A DNA stretch of 64,000 bases from Nocardia acidivorans NBRC 108247 (GCF_001625085.1 NZ_BDAW01000040.1:1-64000), one strand, 5' to 3'. Positions 42,780 through 52,264 are shown, counted from the first letter of the stretch. Notes: generated by a model not told the origin, from the sequence alone. Numbers and translations: made by a program.

Positions 42780-43048
42780 GAGTCCTCCCGAGGGGATGCG
42801 TGACCGACTCACCGGAAGCGGTGGGTCAGTACGGGTATATGTCGCAGTGCGACGGAATTCGGCGTTCAGTGCCGGACGGCGCGCGCGGGCACGCGGAGAC
42901 TGGAGCTCACGGGTGCGTGGCGCGAAGCGCTCAGAAGTGCGGTGGCATCCACATGCGGACCAGGTTAACCAGACGGCGGCGCATTGTGCATCCCCTTTTC
43001 CCGGAGTGTGCTTCCGGTGCGGACCGCCCGGCCCGTTACGCTCCGGCC

Positions 43049-43372
43049 ATGACCTTGCTGCTGCTCGGATTGGCCATTGCCTGCGAAGTGAGCGCCACGG
43101 TGTCGCTGAAGATCTCCGACGGGTTCAGCAAGCTGGTTCCGTCGATCATCGTGGTGCTCGGATACGGGGCGGCGTTCTGGTTCCTGTCGCAGGCGCTCAA
43201 ACGCGGGATGGCGATCGGAGTCGCCTACGGCATCTGGTCCGCGGTGGGCGTGGTGGCGGTCTCGGTGATCGGGGCGCTGTTCCTGGACCAGAAGTTGACC
43301 CTGGTGCAGGTGGGCGGGATCGGGCTGGTGATCGCGGGGGTGCTGGCGCTGGAACTGGGTGGGGCGCACTGA
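43049..43372 (+). CDS. SMR-family (EmrE/QacE/SugE) small multidrug exporter
   Basis: 107 residues, four membrane helices, with the essential membrane Glu E13 in LAIACEVSATVSLK. Also YGAAFWFLSQALKRGMAIGVAYGIWSAVGVV, diagnostic of drug-type SMR (not SugE). Functions as a dual-topology or paired dimer, proton-coupled. TACGCT at 43037-43042 is a likely -10 for a leaderless transcript starting at the ATG; longer upstream frame rejected. The 236 bases before it (42813-43048) hold only a small hairpin 42806-42827. Confidence 0.92.
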   Translation: MTLLLLGLAIACEVSATVSLKISDGFSKLVPSIIVVLGYGAAFWFLSQALKRGMAIGVAYGIWSAVGVVAVSVIGALFLDQKLTLVQVGGIGLVIAGVLALELGGAH

Positions 43373-43424
43373 GACTGCGCCGCGACCGCGGGGTGGCGAC
43401 CCGGTCGAGGCCGCCATCTGGAGC

Positions 43425-44648
43425 TCAATCCTCCACGCGCAGTACGTATCCCGCTTCGGCGAGGGCGTCGATCACTTCGTCGCGATGCACGGGGCCGCGC
43501 GTTTCCAGGGTGAGCATGACCTCGACTTCGTCGATGGCGAGCCACGCGCCGGTGCGGGAATGGACCACGTCCAGGACGCTCGCACCACTGCGGCCGAGTT
43601 CGGCGAGCAGGCTGCCGAGGCTGCCCGGACGGTCGGAAATGGTCACCCGGGCGGCAAGGTAGCGGCCCGCCGCGCTCAGACCGTGGCCGATGACGCGGGT
43701 CAACAGCAGCGGATCGATATTGCCGCCGGAGAGTATGGCGCACACCGGACCTCGCAGGTCCAGCTCGGCGAGCTCACACGCCATGAGCGCGGCCACCGCC
43801 GCCGCCCCGGCCGGTTCGACAATCAGTTTGGCGCGTTCCATACAGAGCAGCAGCGCCTTGGACAGGGCGTCCTCATCCACGGTGACAATGCTCGGCGCGC
43901 ATTCGATGATGTGCCCGAACGGCACCTCGCCCGGCAGTCCGACGGCGATACCGTCGGCCATGGTCGTCATCTGTTCCAGCCGAATGGGTTTACCCGCCTC
44001 GATCGACACCGGCCAGGCCGCCGCGCCCTGCGCCTGCACCCCGATCACCCGCACCTGCGGGGCCAATTGCCTTAGCGCACCGGCGATTCCGGCCAGTAGC
44101 CCGCCACCGCCTGTGGGCACGATAACGGTGCCGACATCGGGCAACTGCTCCAGGATCTCGAGCGCGATCGTGCCCTGCCCGGCCACGATATCGGGATGGT
44201 CGAACGGATGCACCAGCGTTGCCCCGGTCTGCTCCGCGAATTCCCTTGCGGCGGCGAGAGATTCATCGATGGTATCGCCGACCTGATGGACCGTCGCGCC
44301 ATATGCTCTGGTGGCCACCAACTTCGGCAGCGCCGCGCCCACCGGCATGAACACCGTCGACTCGATACCGAGCGAGGTCGCCGACCACGCCACGCCCTGG
44401 GCGTGATTGCCCGCGCTCGCCGCCACCACACCGCGACGCCGTTCGGCCTCGGGCAGATTCGCGATCCGGTTGTACGCGCCGCGCGGCTTGAACGATCCGG
44501 TGCGCTGCAGGTTCTCGCATTTGAGCCACACCCCATGTCCGGTGCGTTCGGCCAGTACCCGCGAGGCCACCACCGGGGTCCGGCGAATCACCGGTGCCAG
44601 CAGGGTCGCCGCCGCATCTATCCGCGCGATCAGGTCCATGGCGGCCAT
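43425..44648 (-). CDS. ilvA: Threonine ammonia-lyase with C-terminal ACT domain
   Basis: 407 residues from ATG 44648 (MAAMDLIARI); frame open farther upstream without similarity. PLP fold-type II: K in QRTGSFKPRGAYNRIANL, ASAGNHAQGVAWSA, phosphate loop VPTGGGGLLAGIAGAL, and SGGNIDPLLL. C-terminal single ACT-like domain (RVTISDRPGSLGSLLAELGRSGASVLDVVHSR) gives allosteric control. Makes 2-oxobutanoate for isoleucine or degrades threonine; short form, like the TdcB-ACT type. Confidence 0.92.
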   Translation of the reverse strand: MAAMDLIARIDAAATLLAPVIRRTPVVASRVLAERTGHGVWLKCENLQRTGSFKPRGAYNRIANLPEAERRRGVVAASAGNHAQGVAWSATSLGIESTVFMPVGAALPKLVATRAYGATVHQVGDTIDESLAAAREFAEQTGATLVHPFDHPDIVAGQGTIALEILEQLPDVGTVIVPTGGGGLLAGIAGALRQLAPQVRVIGVQAQGAAAWPVSIEAGKPIRLEQMTTMADGIAVGLPGEVPFGHIIECAPSIVTVDEDALSKALLLCMERAKLIVEPAGAAAVAALMACELAELDLRGPVCAILSGGNIDPLLLTRVIGHGLSAAGRYLAARVTISDRPGSLGSLLAELGRSGASVLDVVHSRTGAWLAIDEVEVMLTLETRGPVHRDEVIDALAEAGYVLRVED

Positions 44649-44795
44649 GCTGCCAGCTGACAGCGGAACTGTCGCGTATCGCTCGGGCCGGCACCGGGAA
44701 TCGCGCCGCCACGCGTGTGGACCGCGCGTGGTTCGAAAGCCCGGTCCCTGGCCACCGCGCGCGCTATCTTTCTGACGAATCGCGCTGACCTGGGC

Positions 44796-44907
44796 CGATG
44801 CGATCAGAGCGGTGACCAATCCGAGGCGTGAGCAATCAGCGCCGTGAGCGATCAGAGCAGTGAGCAACCAGAGCAGCGAGCGATCAGAGCAGTGAGCAAC
44901 CAGAGCA
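44796..44907 (+). repeat. 16-bp tandem repeat, about 7 units
   Basis: Units begin at 44796, 44812, 44828, 44844, 44860, 44876 and 44892. The four best are GTGAGCGATCAGAGCA (44844), GTGAGCAACCAGAGCA (44860 and 44892) and GCGAGCGATCAGAGCA (44876); earlier units are more degenerate. A partial unit runs to about 44917. The unit length is not a multiple of three and the array ends just before the frameshifted gene at 44924. Confidence 0.85.
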
Positions 44908-44923
44908 GTGGCAGAGGAAACCC

Positions 44924-45445
44924 GTGTCCAAAGCAGGGCAGCTGCTCGCGACCGCCGCCATCGCCTCCGCGATGAGCCTCACGCCCTGGGCGGCACCCCG
45001 ACCGCCGCGGCCGCCATCTCCAGCTGCGCGGGCGGCGACTTCCGCTGGACCGCCGCCGACGGCGCGATCACCATGCGGCCCGCCCTGCTGACCTTCACCT
45101 CGGTCGGCCGCCTCTGGGACTGCACCGGCCCGGCGAATATCTCCGGCGGCACCTTCACCGGCGTCCACATCGCCTGGTCCGACTGCATGCACCCCGCCGA
45201 CGGCCCGCTCACGGTCACCATCACCTGGGATAACGGCGAAGTCAGCACCCTGTGGGGCCCGTGGCCGGTCGGCATGTCCCAGCCCACCATCGGCCCCCAT
45301 GGACGTCATCGACGGCTACGGCAAGGGCAGCCGCGTCCGGGTGGTCGCCACCTACGAAATGACGGAACCCGAGATGGTGATGGGCTGTGTGAACGGCACG
45401 GGCGTGAAGACCGGCCCCGGAAAGCTCTCCGCCACCTTGATGTAG
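44924..45445 (+). pseudogene. Secreted beta-sandwich-type protein, two compensating frameshifts
   Basis: GTG 44924 opens a signal peptide (SKAGQLLATAAIASAMSLTPW) in frame 2. The mature middle continues in frame 1 (ISSCAGGDFRWTAADGA, LWDCTGPANISGGTF, WSDCMHPADGPLTV), then frame 2 resumes at 45299 (MDVIDGYGKGSRVRVVATYE) and ends at TAG 45443. Shifts lie near 44985 and in the C5 run near 45294-45298; correcting both gives about 173 residues with conserved-looking Cys. Resembles small secreted actinobacterial proteins of unknown function. Decay or assembly indels. Confidence 0.6.
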
Positions 45446-45515
45446 GAACACCCGGGGGGCCGCCCGACTTTTCACGGTTGTGACACAGCCGACCGAGAAA
45501 GTGAACACGGGAAAC

Positions 45516-45530
45516 ATAGCGTGGCGCTAT
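45516..45530. promoter_or_regulatory. Palindrome at GntR start codon
   Basis: ATAGCG-TGG-CGCTAT, perfect 6-base arms, the right arm ending in the ATG of the GntR gene. Possible autoregulatory operator; the left arm could also serve as -10 (CATAGC) of a leaderless transcript. Confidence 0.45.
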
Positions 45531-46254
45531 GCCTCCACGCCGACGCTCCGCCCTGCTGGCCACGCTGGTGGTCGACCAACCGGGTCGGCCGCAGATCATT
45601 CTCGGTGAATTGCGCCGGGTCATCCTCGATGGCGCGGCCCCGCCCGGCACTGTGATTCCGCTGCGCGAGATCGCGGAACTCTTCGGCGTCAGCCATATTC
45701 CGGTCCGCGAGGCGCTCAAAACCCTCATCGGCGAGAACCTGGTCACCCATGAACAGCACGCCGGATACACCGTCGCACAGTTGACCGCCGCCGAACTCCG
45801 CGAAATGTACGTGGTGCGACAGACTTTGGAGGAGGCCGCGCTTGCCCTGGCCGCCGTCAACGCCCGCGCCGACGACCGCGCCGCCCTGATCGCCGCGAAC
45901 ACCCTGCTGGAGAAGGCGATTCACGAGGACGATTCGGTGGCTTACCACCGGCATTCGCGCACCTTCCATCTCGCGCTGACCCGGCCCTCGCGCATGTTCC
46001 GGCTGGTGCACATGCTGGAGGCCGCCTGGAATGTCACCGAACCCGTCCAGCCCATGGTCCATGTGTCCCAGGGGGACCGGCAACGCCTGCACGGCGATCA
46101 CAACCTGATGCTGGATGCCTTCCTGAATCGCGATATCGATCGTCTGCTCGCTATCGCGCGGCGACACCACGATCGGCTGGAGCAGGTGATCTCCACGCTG
46201 CCAGCCGATATCGGCCTGCTGATGCCCCAGGAAGATATATCGATCCCGCAATGA
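45529..46254 (+). CDS. GntR-family regulator, FadR/FCD type
   Basis: 241 residues. Winged helix IILGELRRVILDGAAPPGTVIPLREIAELFGVSHIPVREALKTL (read in parts; about 22-66), then an all-helical FCD domain (LREMYVVRQTLEEAALALAA, AYHRHSRTFHLALTRP, HGDHNLMLDAFLNRD) with metal-binding Asp/His candidates. 80 bases upstream of the NCS1 permease in the same direction, so it probably controls nucleobase or related uptake. Confidence 0.9.
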   Translation: MPPRRRSALLATLVVDQPGRPQIILGELRRVILDGAAPPGTVIPLREIAELFGVSHIPVREALKTLIGENLVTHEQHAGYTVAQLTAAELREMYVVRQTLEEAALALAAVNARADDRAALIAANTLLEKAIHEDDSVAYHRHSRTFHLALTRPSRMFRLVHMLEAAWNVTEPVQPMVHVSQGDRQRLHGDHNLMLDAFLNRDIDRLLAIARRHHDRLEQVISTLPADIGLLMPQEDISIPQ

Positions 46255-46334
46255 GCGGGCAATAGAGGTGCAACGGAAGGGCAATAGCCCGTTCCTACTT
46301 TGGTCCGACCATTGCTCTCCGGATCGGATGCACC

Positions 46335-47819
46335 ATGACCGATATCGTCACCCCCGCCACCCCGGCGGACTCACCGCCCGTGACGGCCCCAGTCTACGAC
46401 CCCGCCCTCACCAATGACGACCTGGCCCCCCTGCGCGAACAACGCTGGGGCTCTTACCATATCTTCGCCTTCTGGATGTCGGACGTGCACAGCGTCGGCG
46501 GCTATGTCACCGCCGGGAGCCTCTTCGCACTCGGCCTGGCCGGCTGGCAGGTGCTCGCGGCCCTGCTCATCGGCATCACCATCGTGTACTTCCTGTGTAA
46601 TCTGGTCGCCGCGCCCAGCCAGCGCGCGGGCGTCCCGTATCCGGTCATGTGCCGCAGCGCCTTCGGTGTGCGCGGGGCGAATATCCCGGCGATCATTCGC
46701 GGTCTGATAGCGGTCGCCTGGTACGGCATCCAAACGTATCTGGCCTCGGCGGCGCTGATAGTCGTCGCGGTGAAGCTCTTTCCGAGCCTGGCCCCGTACG
46801 CGGTGGCCGAGGACTACGGGTTCCTCGGCCTGTCCCTGCTGGGCTGGGGCGCGTACCTGGTGCTGTGGGTGGTGCAGGCCGCGGTGTTCTGGCAGGGCAT
46901 GGAGTCCATTCGCCGGTTCATCGACTTCTGCGGTCCCGCGGTGTATGTCGTGATGTTCATCCTCTGCGGCTACCTGATCTACAAGGCGGGATGGGGCTCG
47001 ATCGACCTGCAACTGGGCTCGGTGAAATACCACGGCTGGGATGCCCTGCCGGTGATCCTGGGCGCGATCGCGCTGGTGGTGTCGTACTTCTGCGGCCCGA
47101 TGCTGAACTTCGGCGACTTCTCCCGCTACGCGAAATCGATGCGGGCGGTCAAGCGCGGCAATCTGCTCGGCCTGCCGGTCAACTTCCTGGCGTTCTCGCT
47201 GCTGGTCGTCATCACCGCCTCGCTGACGATTCCGGTGTACGGCGAGCTCATCACCGATCCGGTGGAGACGGTCTCGCGGATCGACTCGACCTTCGCGATC
47301 GTGTTGGGCGCGTTGACCTTCACCATTGCCACGGTCGGCATCAATATCGTCGCCAACTTCATCTCCCCGGCCTTCGATTTCTCCCATGTGAGCCCGCAGA
47401 AGATCAGCTGGCGGATGGGCGGCATGATCGCGGCGGTCGGCTCCATCATCATCACGCCCTGGAACCTCTACAACAATCCCGATGTCATCCACTACACCCT
47501 CGAGGTGCTGGGCGCGTTCATCGGCCCGCTGTTCGGCGTGCTGATCGCCGACTACTACCTGATTCGCGACCGCACCATCAACGTCGACGATCTGTTCACC
47601 CTGTCGCCGACCGGAAGCTACTGGTACAGAAAGGGTTTCAACCCGGTCGCGGTGATCGCCACCATTGTCGGCGCGGCCGCGGCGGTCTTCCCGGTGCTGG
47701 CCAAGGATGTCACCGGCATGTACACCGCCGCCCAGTACAGCTGGTTCATCGGCTGCGGCCTGGCCCTGGTCATCTACTACGCCCTGGCCAAACGCTCCCG
47801 CTTCGCCATGAAGGTCTGA
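46335..47819 (+). CDS. NCS1-family nucleobase:cation symporter
   Basis: 494 residues with 12 membrane segments. Family motifs: NDDLAPLREQRWGSYHIFAFWMSDVHSVGGY N-terminus, APSQRAGVPYPVMCRSAFGVRGANIPAIIRGLIAVAWYGIQTYL (read in parts; TM3 region), GPMLNFGDFSRYAKS, SPAFDFSHVSPQKISWRMGGMI and LIADYYLIRDRTINVDDLFT. Transports uracil, allantoin, hydantoin or cytosine-type substrates; which is not clear. Downstream of the GntR gene; terminator follows. Confidence 0.93.
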   Translation: MTDIVTPATPADSPPVTAPVYDPALTNDDLAPLREQRWGSYHIFAFWMSDVHSVGGYVTAGSLFALGLAGWQVLAALLIGITIVYFLCNLVAAPSQRAGVPYPVMCRSAFGVRGANIPAIIRGLIAVAWYGIQTYLASAALIVVAVKLFPSLAPYAVAEDYGFLGLSLLGWGAYLVLWVVQAAVFWQGMESIRRFIDFCGPAVYVVMFILCGYLIYKAGWGSIDLQLGSVKYHGWDALPVILGAIALVVSYFCGPMLNFGDFSRYAKSMRAVKRGNLLGLPVNFLAFSLLVVITASLTIPVYGELITDPVETVSRIDSTFAIVLGALTFTIATVGINIVANFISPAFDFSHVSPQKISWRMGGMIAAVGSIIITPWNLYNNPDVIHYTLEVLGAFIGPLFGVLIADYYLIRDRTINVDDLFTLSPTGSYWYRKGFNPVAVIATIVGAAAAVFPVLAKDVTGMYTAAQYSWFIGCGLALVIYYALAKRSRFAMKV

Positions 47820-47833
47820 CGAAAACCCGTGCG

Positions 47834-47861
47834 CCCCAGCGATGGTCATCCACCGCTGGGG
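47834..47861. terminator. Bidirectional hairpin between NCS1 permease and idi
   Basis: CCCCAGCG (47834-47841) pairs with CGCTGGGG (47854-47861), and inside, after one mismatch, TGG with CCA around the loop TCAT. Convergent genes on both sides. Confidence 0.75.
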
Positions 47862-47869
47862 GATCGGGC

Positions 47870-48439
47870 TCAGCAGTGGTTGCGCTCGGCGATATCGAGG
47901 ACCTGAGCCAGCCAGGGGGTGTATCCGGCGGGGACCGCGGACATGGCGGTGCGCAGCTCTTCGATGCTCACCCACATGGTTTCCGCGACCTCGGCCGGAT
48001 TCGGCTCGGGCACTTCGTCTTCCACCCGGCCCAGCACCACGTGATCGAATTCGTACTCGACGCGACCGGTGGCCGGATCGACGGCCTGGTAGCTGAAGGT
48101 GCCGGCCTCGGCCAGCTCGACGGACAGGCCCATCTCCTCGCGCAGCCGTGTGGCCGCGGCGTCCAGGACCGACTGGCCGGGCGCGGGATGTCCGCAGCAG
48201 GTGTTCGTCCACAGCAGCGGGAAGCGCGTTTTGACGCCCGCGCGCTGCTGCAGCAGCACCTGCCCGCTGTCGTCGAAGAGCAGTACCGAGAAGGCCCGGT
48301 GCAGCTGTCCGGGCGCGGTGTGGGCCGCCGCCACCGGCAGCGATCCGGTCGCGCGACCGTGCTCGTCCACCAGCTCGACGAGCAGGGTTTCGCGATCGGC
48401 GGCCGCCGAGGCGTCGGGAGTGTCGAGAGTGCCGGTCAC
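47870..48439 (-). CDS. idi: Isopentenyl-diphosphate delta-isomerase, type 1
   Basis: 189 residues, Nudix fold. Catalytic Cys and His in LWTNTCCGHPAPGQS, the metal-binding Nudix helix AATRLREEMGLSVEL, and EYEFDHVVLGR with the active-site Glu region. Balances IPP and DMAPP, the precursors of geranyl diphosphate. Its start overlaps the GPP methyltransferase stop by 4 bases, making it the last gene of the 2-MIB operon. Confidence 0.94.
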   Translation of the reverse strand: MTGTLDTPDASAAADRETLLVELVDEHGRATGSLPVAAAHTAPGQLHRAFSVLLFDDSGQVLLQQRAGVKTRFPLLWTNTCCGHPAPGQSVLDAAATRLREEMGLSVELAEAGTFSYQAVDPATGRVEYEFDHVVLGRVEDEVPEPNPAEVAETMWVSIEELRTAMSAVPAGYTPWLAQVLDIAERNHC

Positions 48440-49305
48440 CGGCCCACCTTATCGGCGGCGATCATCAGGTATTGGAAGCTGCCCTCCCCGTAGGAGGTCA
48501 GGAAGGGCTCTTCCACGCCGGTGGCCAGCTCGGAGTGGGTGCGCAGCTCCCAGTACGGAATGGTGTCCGGGGTCAGGTCGGTGACCGAGACCGGGACCAG
48601 ATTATTCGCGGCCATAGCCTTGAAGTATTCGCTGCGCGGATGGATATTGCAGCCGTAGCGCGCGTCGATCCAGCTCACCGAGGCCGAGCGGGCGCCGAAC
48701 ACGTCATTGGAACAGCCGGTGATGCAGACATAGCGCCCGCCGGGCTTCAGCAGCCGGGAGAACTCGGCGAAGAGTTCGTAGAGATCCACGTACATGGTGG
48801 TCTCATTGGTCCAGATGCCGCGCATGACGCCGGATTCGAATCCGGTGTCGAGCATGTTCTCGAAGTGGAACCGCACCTTGTCGGCGGCACCGCGATCACG
48901 GGCCTGATCATTGGCCAATCCGGCCTGGTATTCGGAGATGGTGACGCCGTCCATCCGGCAGCCGAAGCGCTGATTGGCCATGAAACTGGTGCCGCCGCGC
49001 CCGGAGCCGCCGTCCATCAGCCGGTCGTCCGGGCCGATATCGCCGAGATGGTCGAGCAGCAGATCGGCCTGCGCGGTCTCGAGCCGGTGCAATTCCTTCA
49101 CCAGGCGCTCCTGGCGGGTGTCCTCCGGACCTTCCAGAACCGACAGATCGGGCGCGCCGATGCCGTAGTGATGGTGGTAGAGCCCGTCCACCTCTCCGAG
49201 CACGGTATTGACGCGGGCGTCATTGGGATTGTTGTTCCAGTACGCGGCGACCGATTTCTGATACTCGGTGCGCAGGACGTCGGTCTCGGGGTGCAGCGCG
49301 GTCAT
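48436..49305 (-). CDS. Geranyl diphosphate 2-C-methyltransferase
   Basis: 289 residues. SAM-dependent C-methyltransferase that makes 2-methyl-GPP for 2-methylisoborneol. Diagnostic N-terminus YQKSVAAYWNNNPNDARVNTVLGEVDGLYHHHYGIG, SAM motif RLMDGGSGRGGTSFMANQRFG, TISEYQAGLANDQA, and the substrate-pocket part GIWTNETTMYVDLYELFAEFSRLLKPGG (quoted in parts). All catalytic blocks appear intact. Lies between the broken 2-MIB synthase and idi. Confidence 0.94.
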   Translation of the reverse strand: MTALHPETDVLRTEYQKSVAAYWNNNPNDARVNTVLGEVDGLYHHHYGIGAPDLSVLEGPEDTRQERLVKELHRLETAQADLLLDHLGDIGPDDRLMDGGSGRGGTSFMANQRFGCRMDGVTISEYQAGLANDQARDRGAADKVRFHFENMLDTGFESGVMRGIWTNETTMYVDLYELFAEFSRLLKPGGRYVCITGCSNDVFGARSASVSWIDARYGCNIHPRSEYFKAMAANNLVPVSVTDLTPDTIPYWELRTHSELATGVEEPFLTSYGEGSFQYLMIAADKVGR

Positions 49306-49361
49306 GGCAGCTCGTCCTCTCGCTTGGTGAGTGCAGATGAAGAGTCGAAAAACCTTGGAGC

Positions 49362-50845
49362 TCAGGGTGTTTCGCTATAGCGGCGGCTGTCGGCGTGCCA
49401 GGCGCGATTTCCGCCCATCCAGGCCCAGAGCCCGCCGAGGAAGCGGCGCAGTTAGGGGGAGCCGGTGGCGGCGAGCGCACCCGCCTCGGCCTCGAACCGG
49501 TGCACCGGTTCGTCGTGCACTTCGGCGGTGCGTTGCACGGCATCGGCGCGGGAGCACTTCTCCTCGGCCGCCAGCACCGTGGGGAGATTGAATTCCCTTC
49601 CGCCGGAGAGGTCTTCACGAGCCATCGAGTAGAGATCGTTCACCATCTGACTGGCCAGCGCCGCGGTGGTGACCACCCGCCGCACCCGCGGATCGGTGTA
49701 CTCCGCGGCGGGCAGTTCGTAGCCGCCGACCGTGTCCACGGGCGCCATGCACGGCAGGAAGCTGTGCGGTTGGCGATTGAGCAGGTACTCCCACACCGGG
49801 GGCATGCGCCCCGCCCCCGCCAGCCCGCCTCCGCGCCGAGTGCGATGAACCAGCCCGCGATCTCGGTGCGCAACCGGGCGACCTGGGTAGGGGAGGCGAA
49901 CTGTGACAGGTGTTCGAAGGAGGTCCGGAAGGCCCGCAGAATCGGATCGCTCTGCATGGCGGCCTCCACCCGGACCCGGTACCGGATCGGCAGGTGCACC
50001 GGATCCATTGCCGCGGCGGCCAGTTCGAGCCGGGGCCCCAGCTCCGCCTCGGCGCTGGAGTGTGAGTCGTCCGGGGCGATATCGCCGGCGTCCTCCTCGC
50101 AGTAGTAGTCGTCCACCGACCATTCCGAGACGGCGCATTTGGCCGCGGCCAGCAGCCGGTCCGCATCATCGCAGTCCGGATGCGCGAGCATGATCAACCG
50201 CCCGAAAGCCGCCTTGCGGAGTTCATCCAGGCGGCCTTCGTAGAGTCCGATCTCCTTGGCCCAGGCCAGGATTCCAACATTCACCGCCTCGCCGAGTTCC
50301 GCATTGTCGCGCACCGGCGGCGGACAGTACAGCGGCGGAATCGCTCGCCCGCGCGCCGGTTCGCGCCGCTCGAAGGGTGCGCCGAAACCGGCGTGCGGAT
50401 GCGAAAGGTGATGTGCGGCGGTCGAAGGCGAGTCACCGGTCGGCGGCGCCGCATGCGCCTTCGGGGCCGGGGTGGCGTTCCCGGTCGGCGTCTGCTCCAC
50501 CCGATGCGGTCGCCGCGACGGCGGGGGCGTGCGCCACACCCCGCGCGGTGCGGGGCGAGGCGGCGTCGGCGTCGGCGTCGCCAGGGTGTCGGGCGTGGGC
50601 AGATTCACCAGTAGGCTCGCGGACCCCAACCCCATGGGACCGAGTAGCCGTTTGGGCGACAGATGCGTCTCGGCCGCATCGGATTCGCCTAATCGTGGAT
50701 CATCCAGTGCGCCTTGGCTTTCCGGTGTCTCCGGGAATACCGGCCGGGACGGCGCGTTCGGATCGAAGGATTTCAGCAGGGCGGCGACGGCCGCCGCCAC
50801 CTCGTGGGTGGCGGGCGGCGCGGCGGCGCGGGACAGCACCGACAT
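49362..50845 (-). pseudogene. 2-methylisoborneol synthase, frameshift plus in-frame stop
   Basis: Class I terpene cyclase that converts 2-methyl-GPP to 2-MIB. Starts at ATG 50845 with a Pro/Thr-rich disordered region (about 80-180), the proposed encapsulin cargo-loading segment. Mg-binding DDYYCEE at 245-251; after the lesion NDLYSMARE is the second Mg motif. The frame breaks at about 49820 (GAEAGW then, in another frame, GAGRMPPVWEYL), consistent with loss of one G. A TAA at 49454-49452 precedes 29 further in-frame codons encoding the conserved tail FLGGLWAWMGGNRAWH, ending at TGA 49362. Two separate lesions suggest a true pseudogene. Confidence 0.88.
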
Positions 50846-50857
50846 GGCCTGCTCCGA

Positions 50858-52264
50858 TCAGTCGGACTGACGGGCGACCAGCACATTGTCGAGAATGCCG
50901 AGCGCGTCGGGGACCAGGACGGCGGCCGAGTAATAGCAGCTCACGAGGTACGAGATGATCGACTGATCGTCGATCCCCTTGAACCGCACATTCAGGCTGG
51001 GCTCGTACTCGTCCGGAATGCCGGTCTGGTGCAGGCCGATGACGCCCTGATCCTTCTCGCCGGTGCGCATGGCCATGATCGAGGTGGTCTGGGTATCGCT
51101 CACCGGGATCTTGCCGCACGGGAAGATCGGCACCCCGCGCCAGGCCGGCACGCGATGGCCGTCCACCTCCACCGGATCCGGGTAGAGGCCGCGCCTGGTG
51201 CATTCGCGGCCGAACGCGGCGATCGCCTTCGGATGTGCCAGAAAGAGTTTGGTGCCGCGCCGCATGCTGAGCAGCTCGTCCATATCGTCCGGGGTCGGCG
51301 GGCCGGACTCGGTGTAGATGCGCTGCTTGAGATCGCAGTTGTGCAGCAGCCCGAAGTCGGGATTGTTCACCAGGTCGTATTCGCGCCGCTCGTACATGGC
51401 CTCGATGGTCAGGCGCAGCTGCTGTTCGATCTGATCCATCGGATCGTTGAACAGATCGGCGACGCGGGTGTGCACCCGCAGCACGCTCTGTCCCAGGCTG
51501 AGCTCGTATTCGCGCGGTTGATCGTCGTAGTCGACGAAGGTGCCGTCGAGCAGGGGCTCACCGGAGTGACCGGAGGCGACCACGATCTCGGCCTCGCCGT
51601 ATTTGTTCTGCGGGGCGGCGGCCTGGCTCGCCACCGCCTCCAAATGCCGTGCCAGCGCGGGGATCTGGTCATTGAGCTGCTCGAGCGCCTGCCGGGTGAG
51701 CACCAGCATGGTGGTGGGGGTGACGGTCTTGATGGTGACCGGCCAGATGGCATCGGGATCGACCAGGGTCTCGTCACCGTAGAAGTCGCCGCCCGCGAGC
51801 ATGCCGAGCTTGGTGGTCTCACCGTATTGGCCGGTGCCCATCTTGCTGAGCTTGCCGTGCACGATGAGCAGCACCTGATCCATCGGGTTGCCGAATTCGG
51901 CAACCACGGTGCCCGGGGCCAGATCTCGCTGTTCGAAGCGCTGCGAGACGGTGGAGAGCACCTCTTCGTCGTCGAAGCCGCGCAGCTGCGGCAGCTCCTG
52001 GAGTTCGAGGGGGATGACCCGGGCGTGCGGGCCATTGATGATGAACTCCACCTCGCCATTGCCGACGGTGTGGGTCAGACGCCGGTTGACGCGGTACACA
52101 CCGCCCTTGACCTGGGTCCACGGCAGGCTGCGGGTCAGCCACCGGGAGCTGATGCCCTGCATCTGAGGTTCGGATTTGGTGGTGTGCGCCAGCTGGCTGG
52201 CGGCGGCGGTACTGAGGGTCTTGCGCTGGTGGTTGTCGGTCTGGAGGGGCAATTCAATGGTCAT
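50858..52264 (-). CDS. Family 2B encapsulin shell protein (EshA-like) with cyclic-nucleotide-binding domain
   Basis: 468 residues from ATG 52264 ([17 protein letters not shown]); ATG 52291 would add 9. HK97-fold shell related to SrpI/EshA, with an inserted CRP-type cNMP-binding domain at about 90-200 (LVNHGK-like [34 protein letters not shown], read in parts). C-terminal shell parts: [69 protein letters not shown]. Family 2B shells enclosing 2-MIB synthase are known from Streptomyces. First gene of the operon, 12 bases before the cyclase. Confidence 0.92.
   Translation of the reverse strand: MTIELPLQTDNHQRKTLSTAAASQLAHTTKSEPQMQGISSRWLTRSLPWTQVKGGVYRVNRRLTHTVGNGEVEFIINGPHARVIPLELQELPQLRGFDDEEVLSTVSQRFEQRDLAPGTVVAEFGNPMDQVLLIVHGKLSKMGTGQYGETTKLGMLAGGDFYGDETLVDPDAIWPVTIKTVTPTTMLVLTRQALEQLNDQIPALARHLEAVASQAAAPQNKYGEAEIVVASGHSGEPLLDGTFVDYDDQPREYELSLGQSVLRVHTRVADLFNDPMDQIEQQLRLTIEAMYERREYDLVNNPDFGLLHNCDLKQRIYTESGPPTPDDMDELLSMRRGTKLFLAHPKAIAAFGRECTRRGLYPDPVEVDGHRVPAWRGVPIFPCGKIPVSDTQTTSIMAMRTGEKDQGVIGLHQTGIPDEYEPSLNVRFKGIDDQSIISYLVSCYYSAAVLVPDALGILDNVLVARQSD

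Noticed and set aside
44796-44917. CRISPR array
   Set aside because: Units are contiguous 16-mers without spacers, and there are no cas genes.
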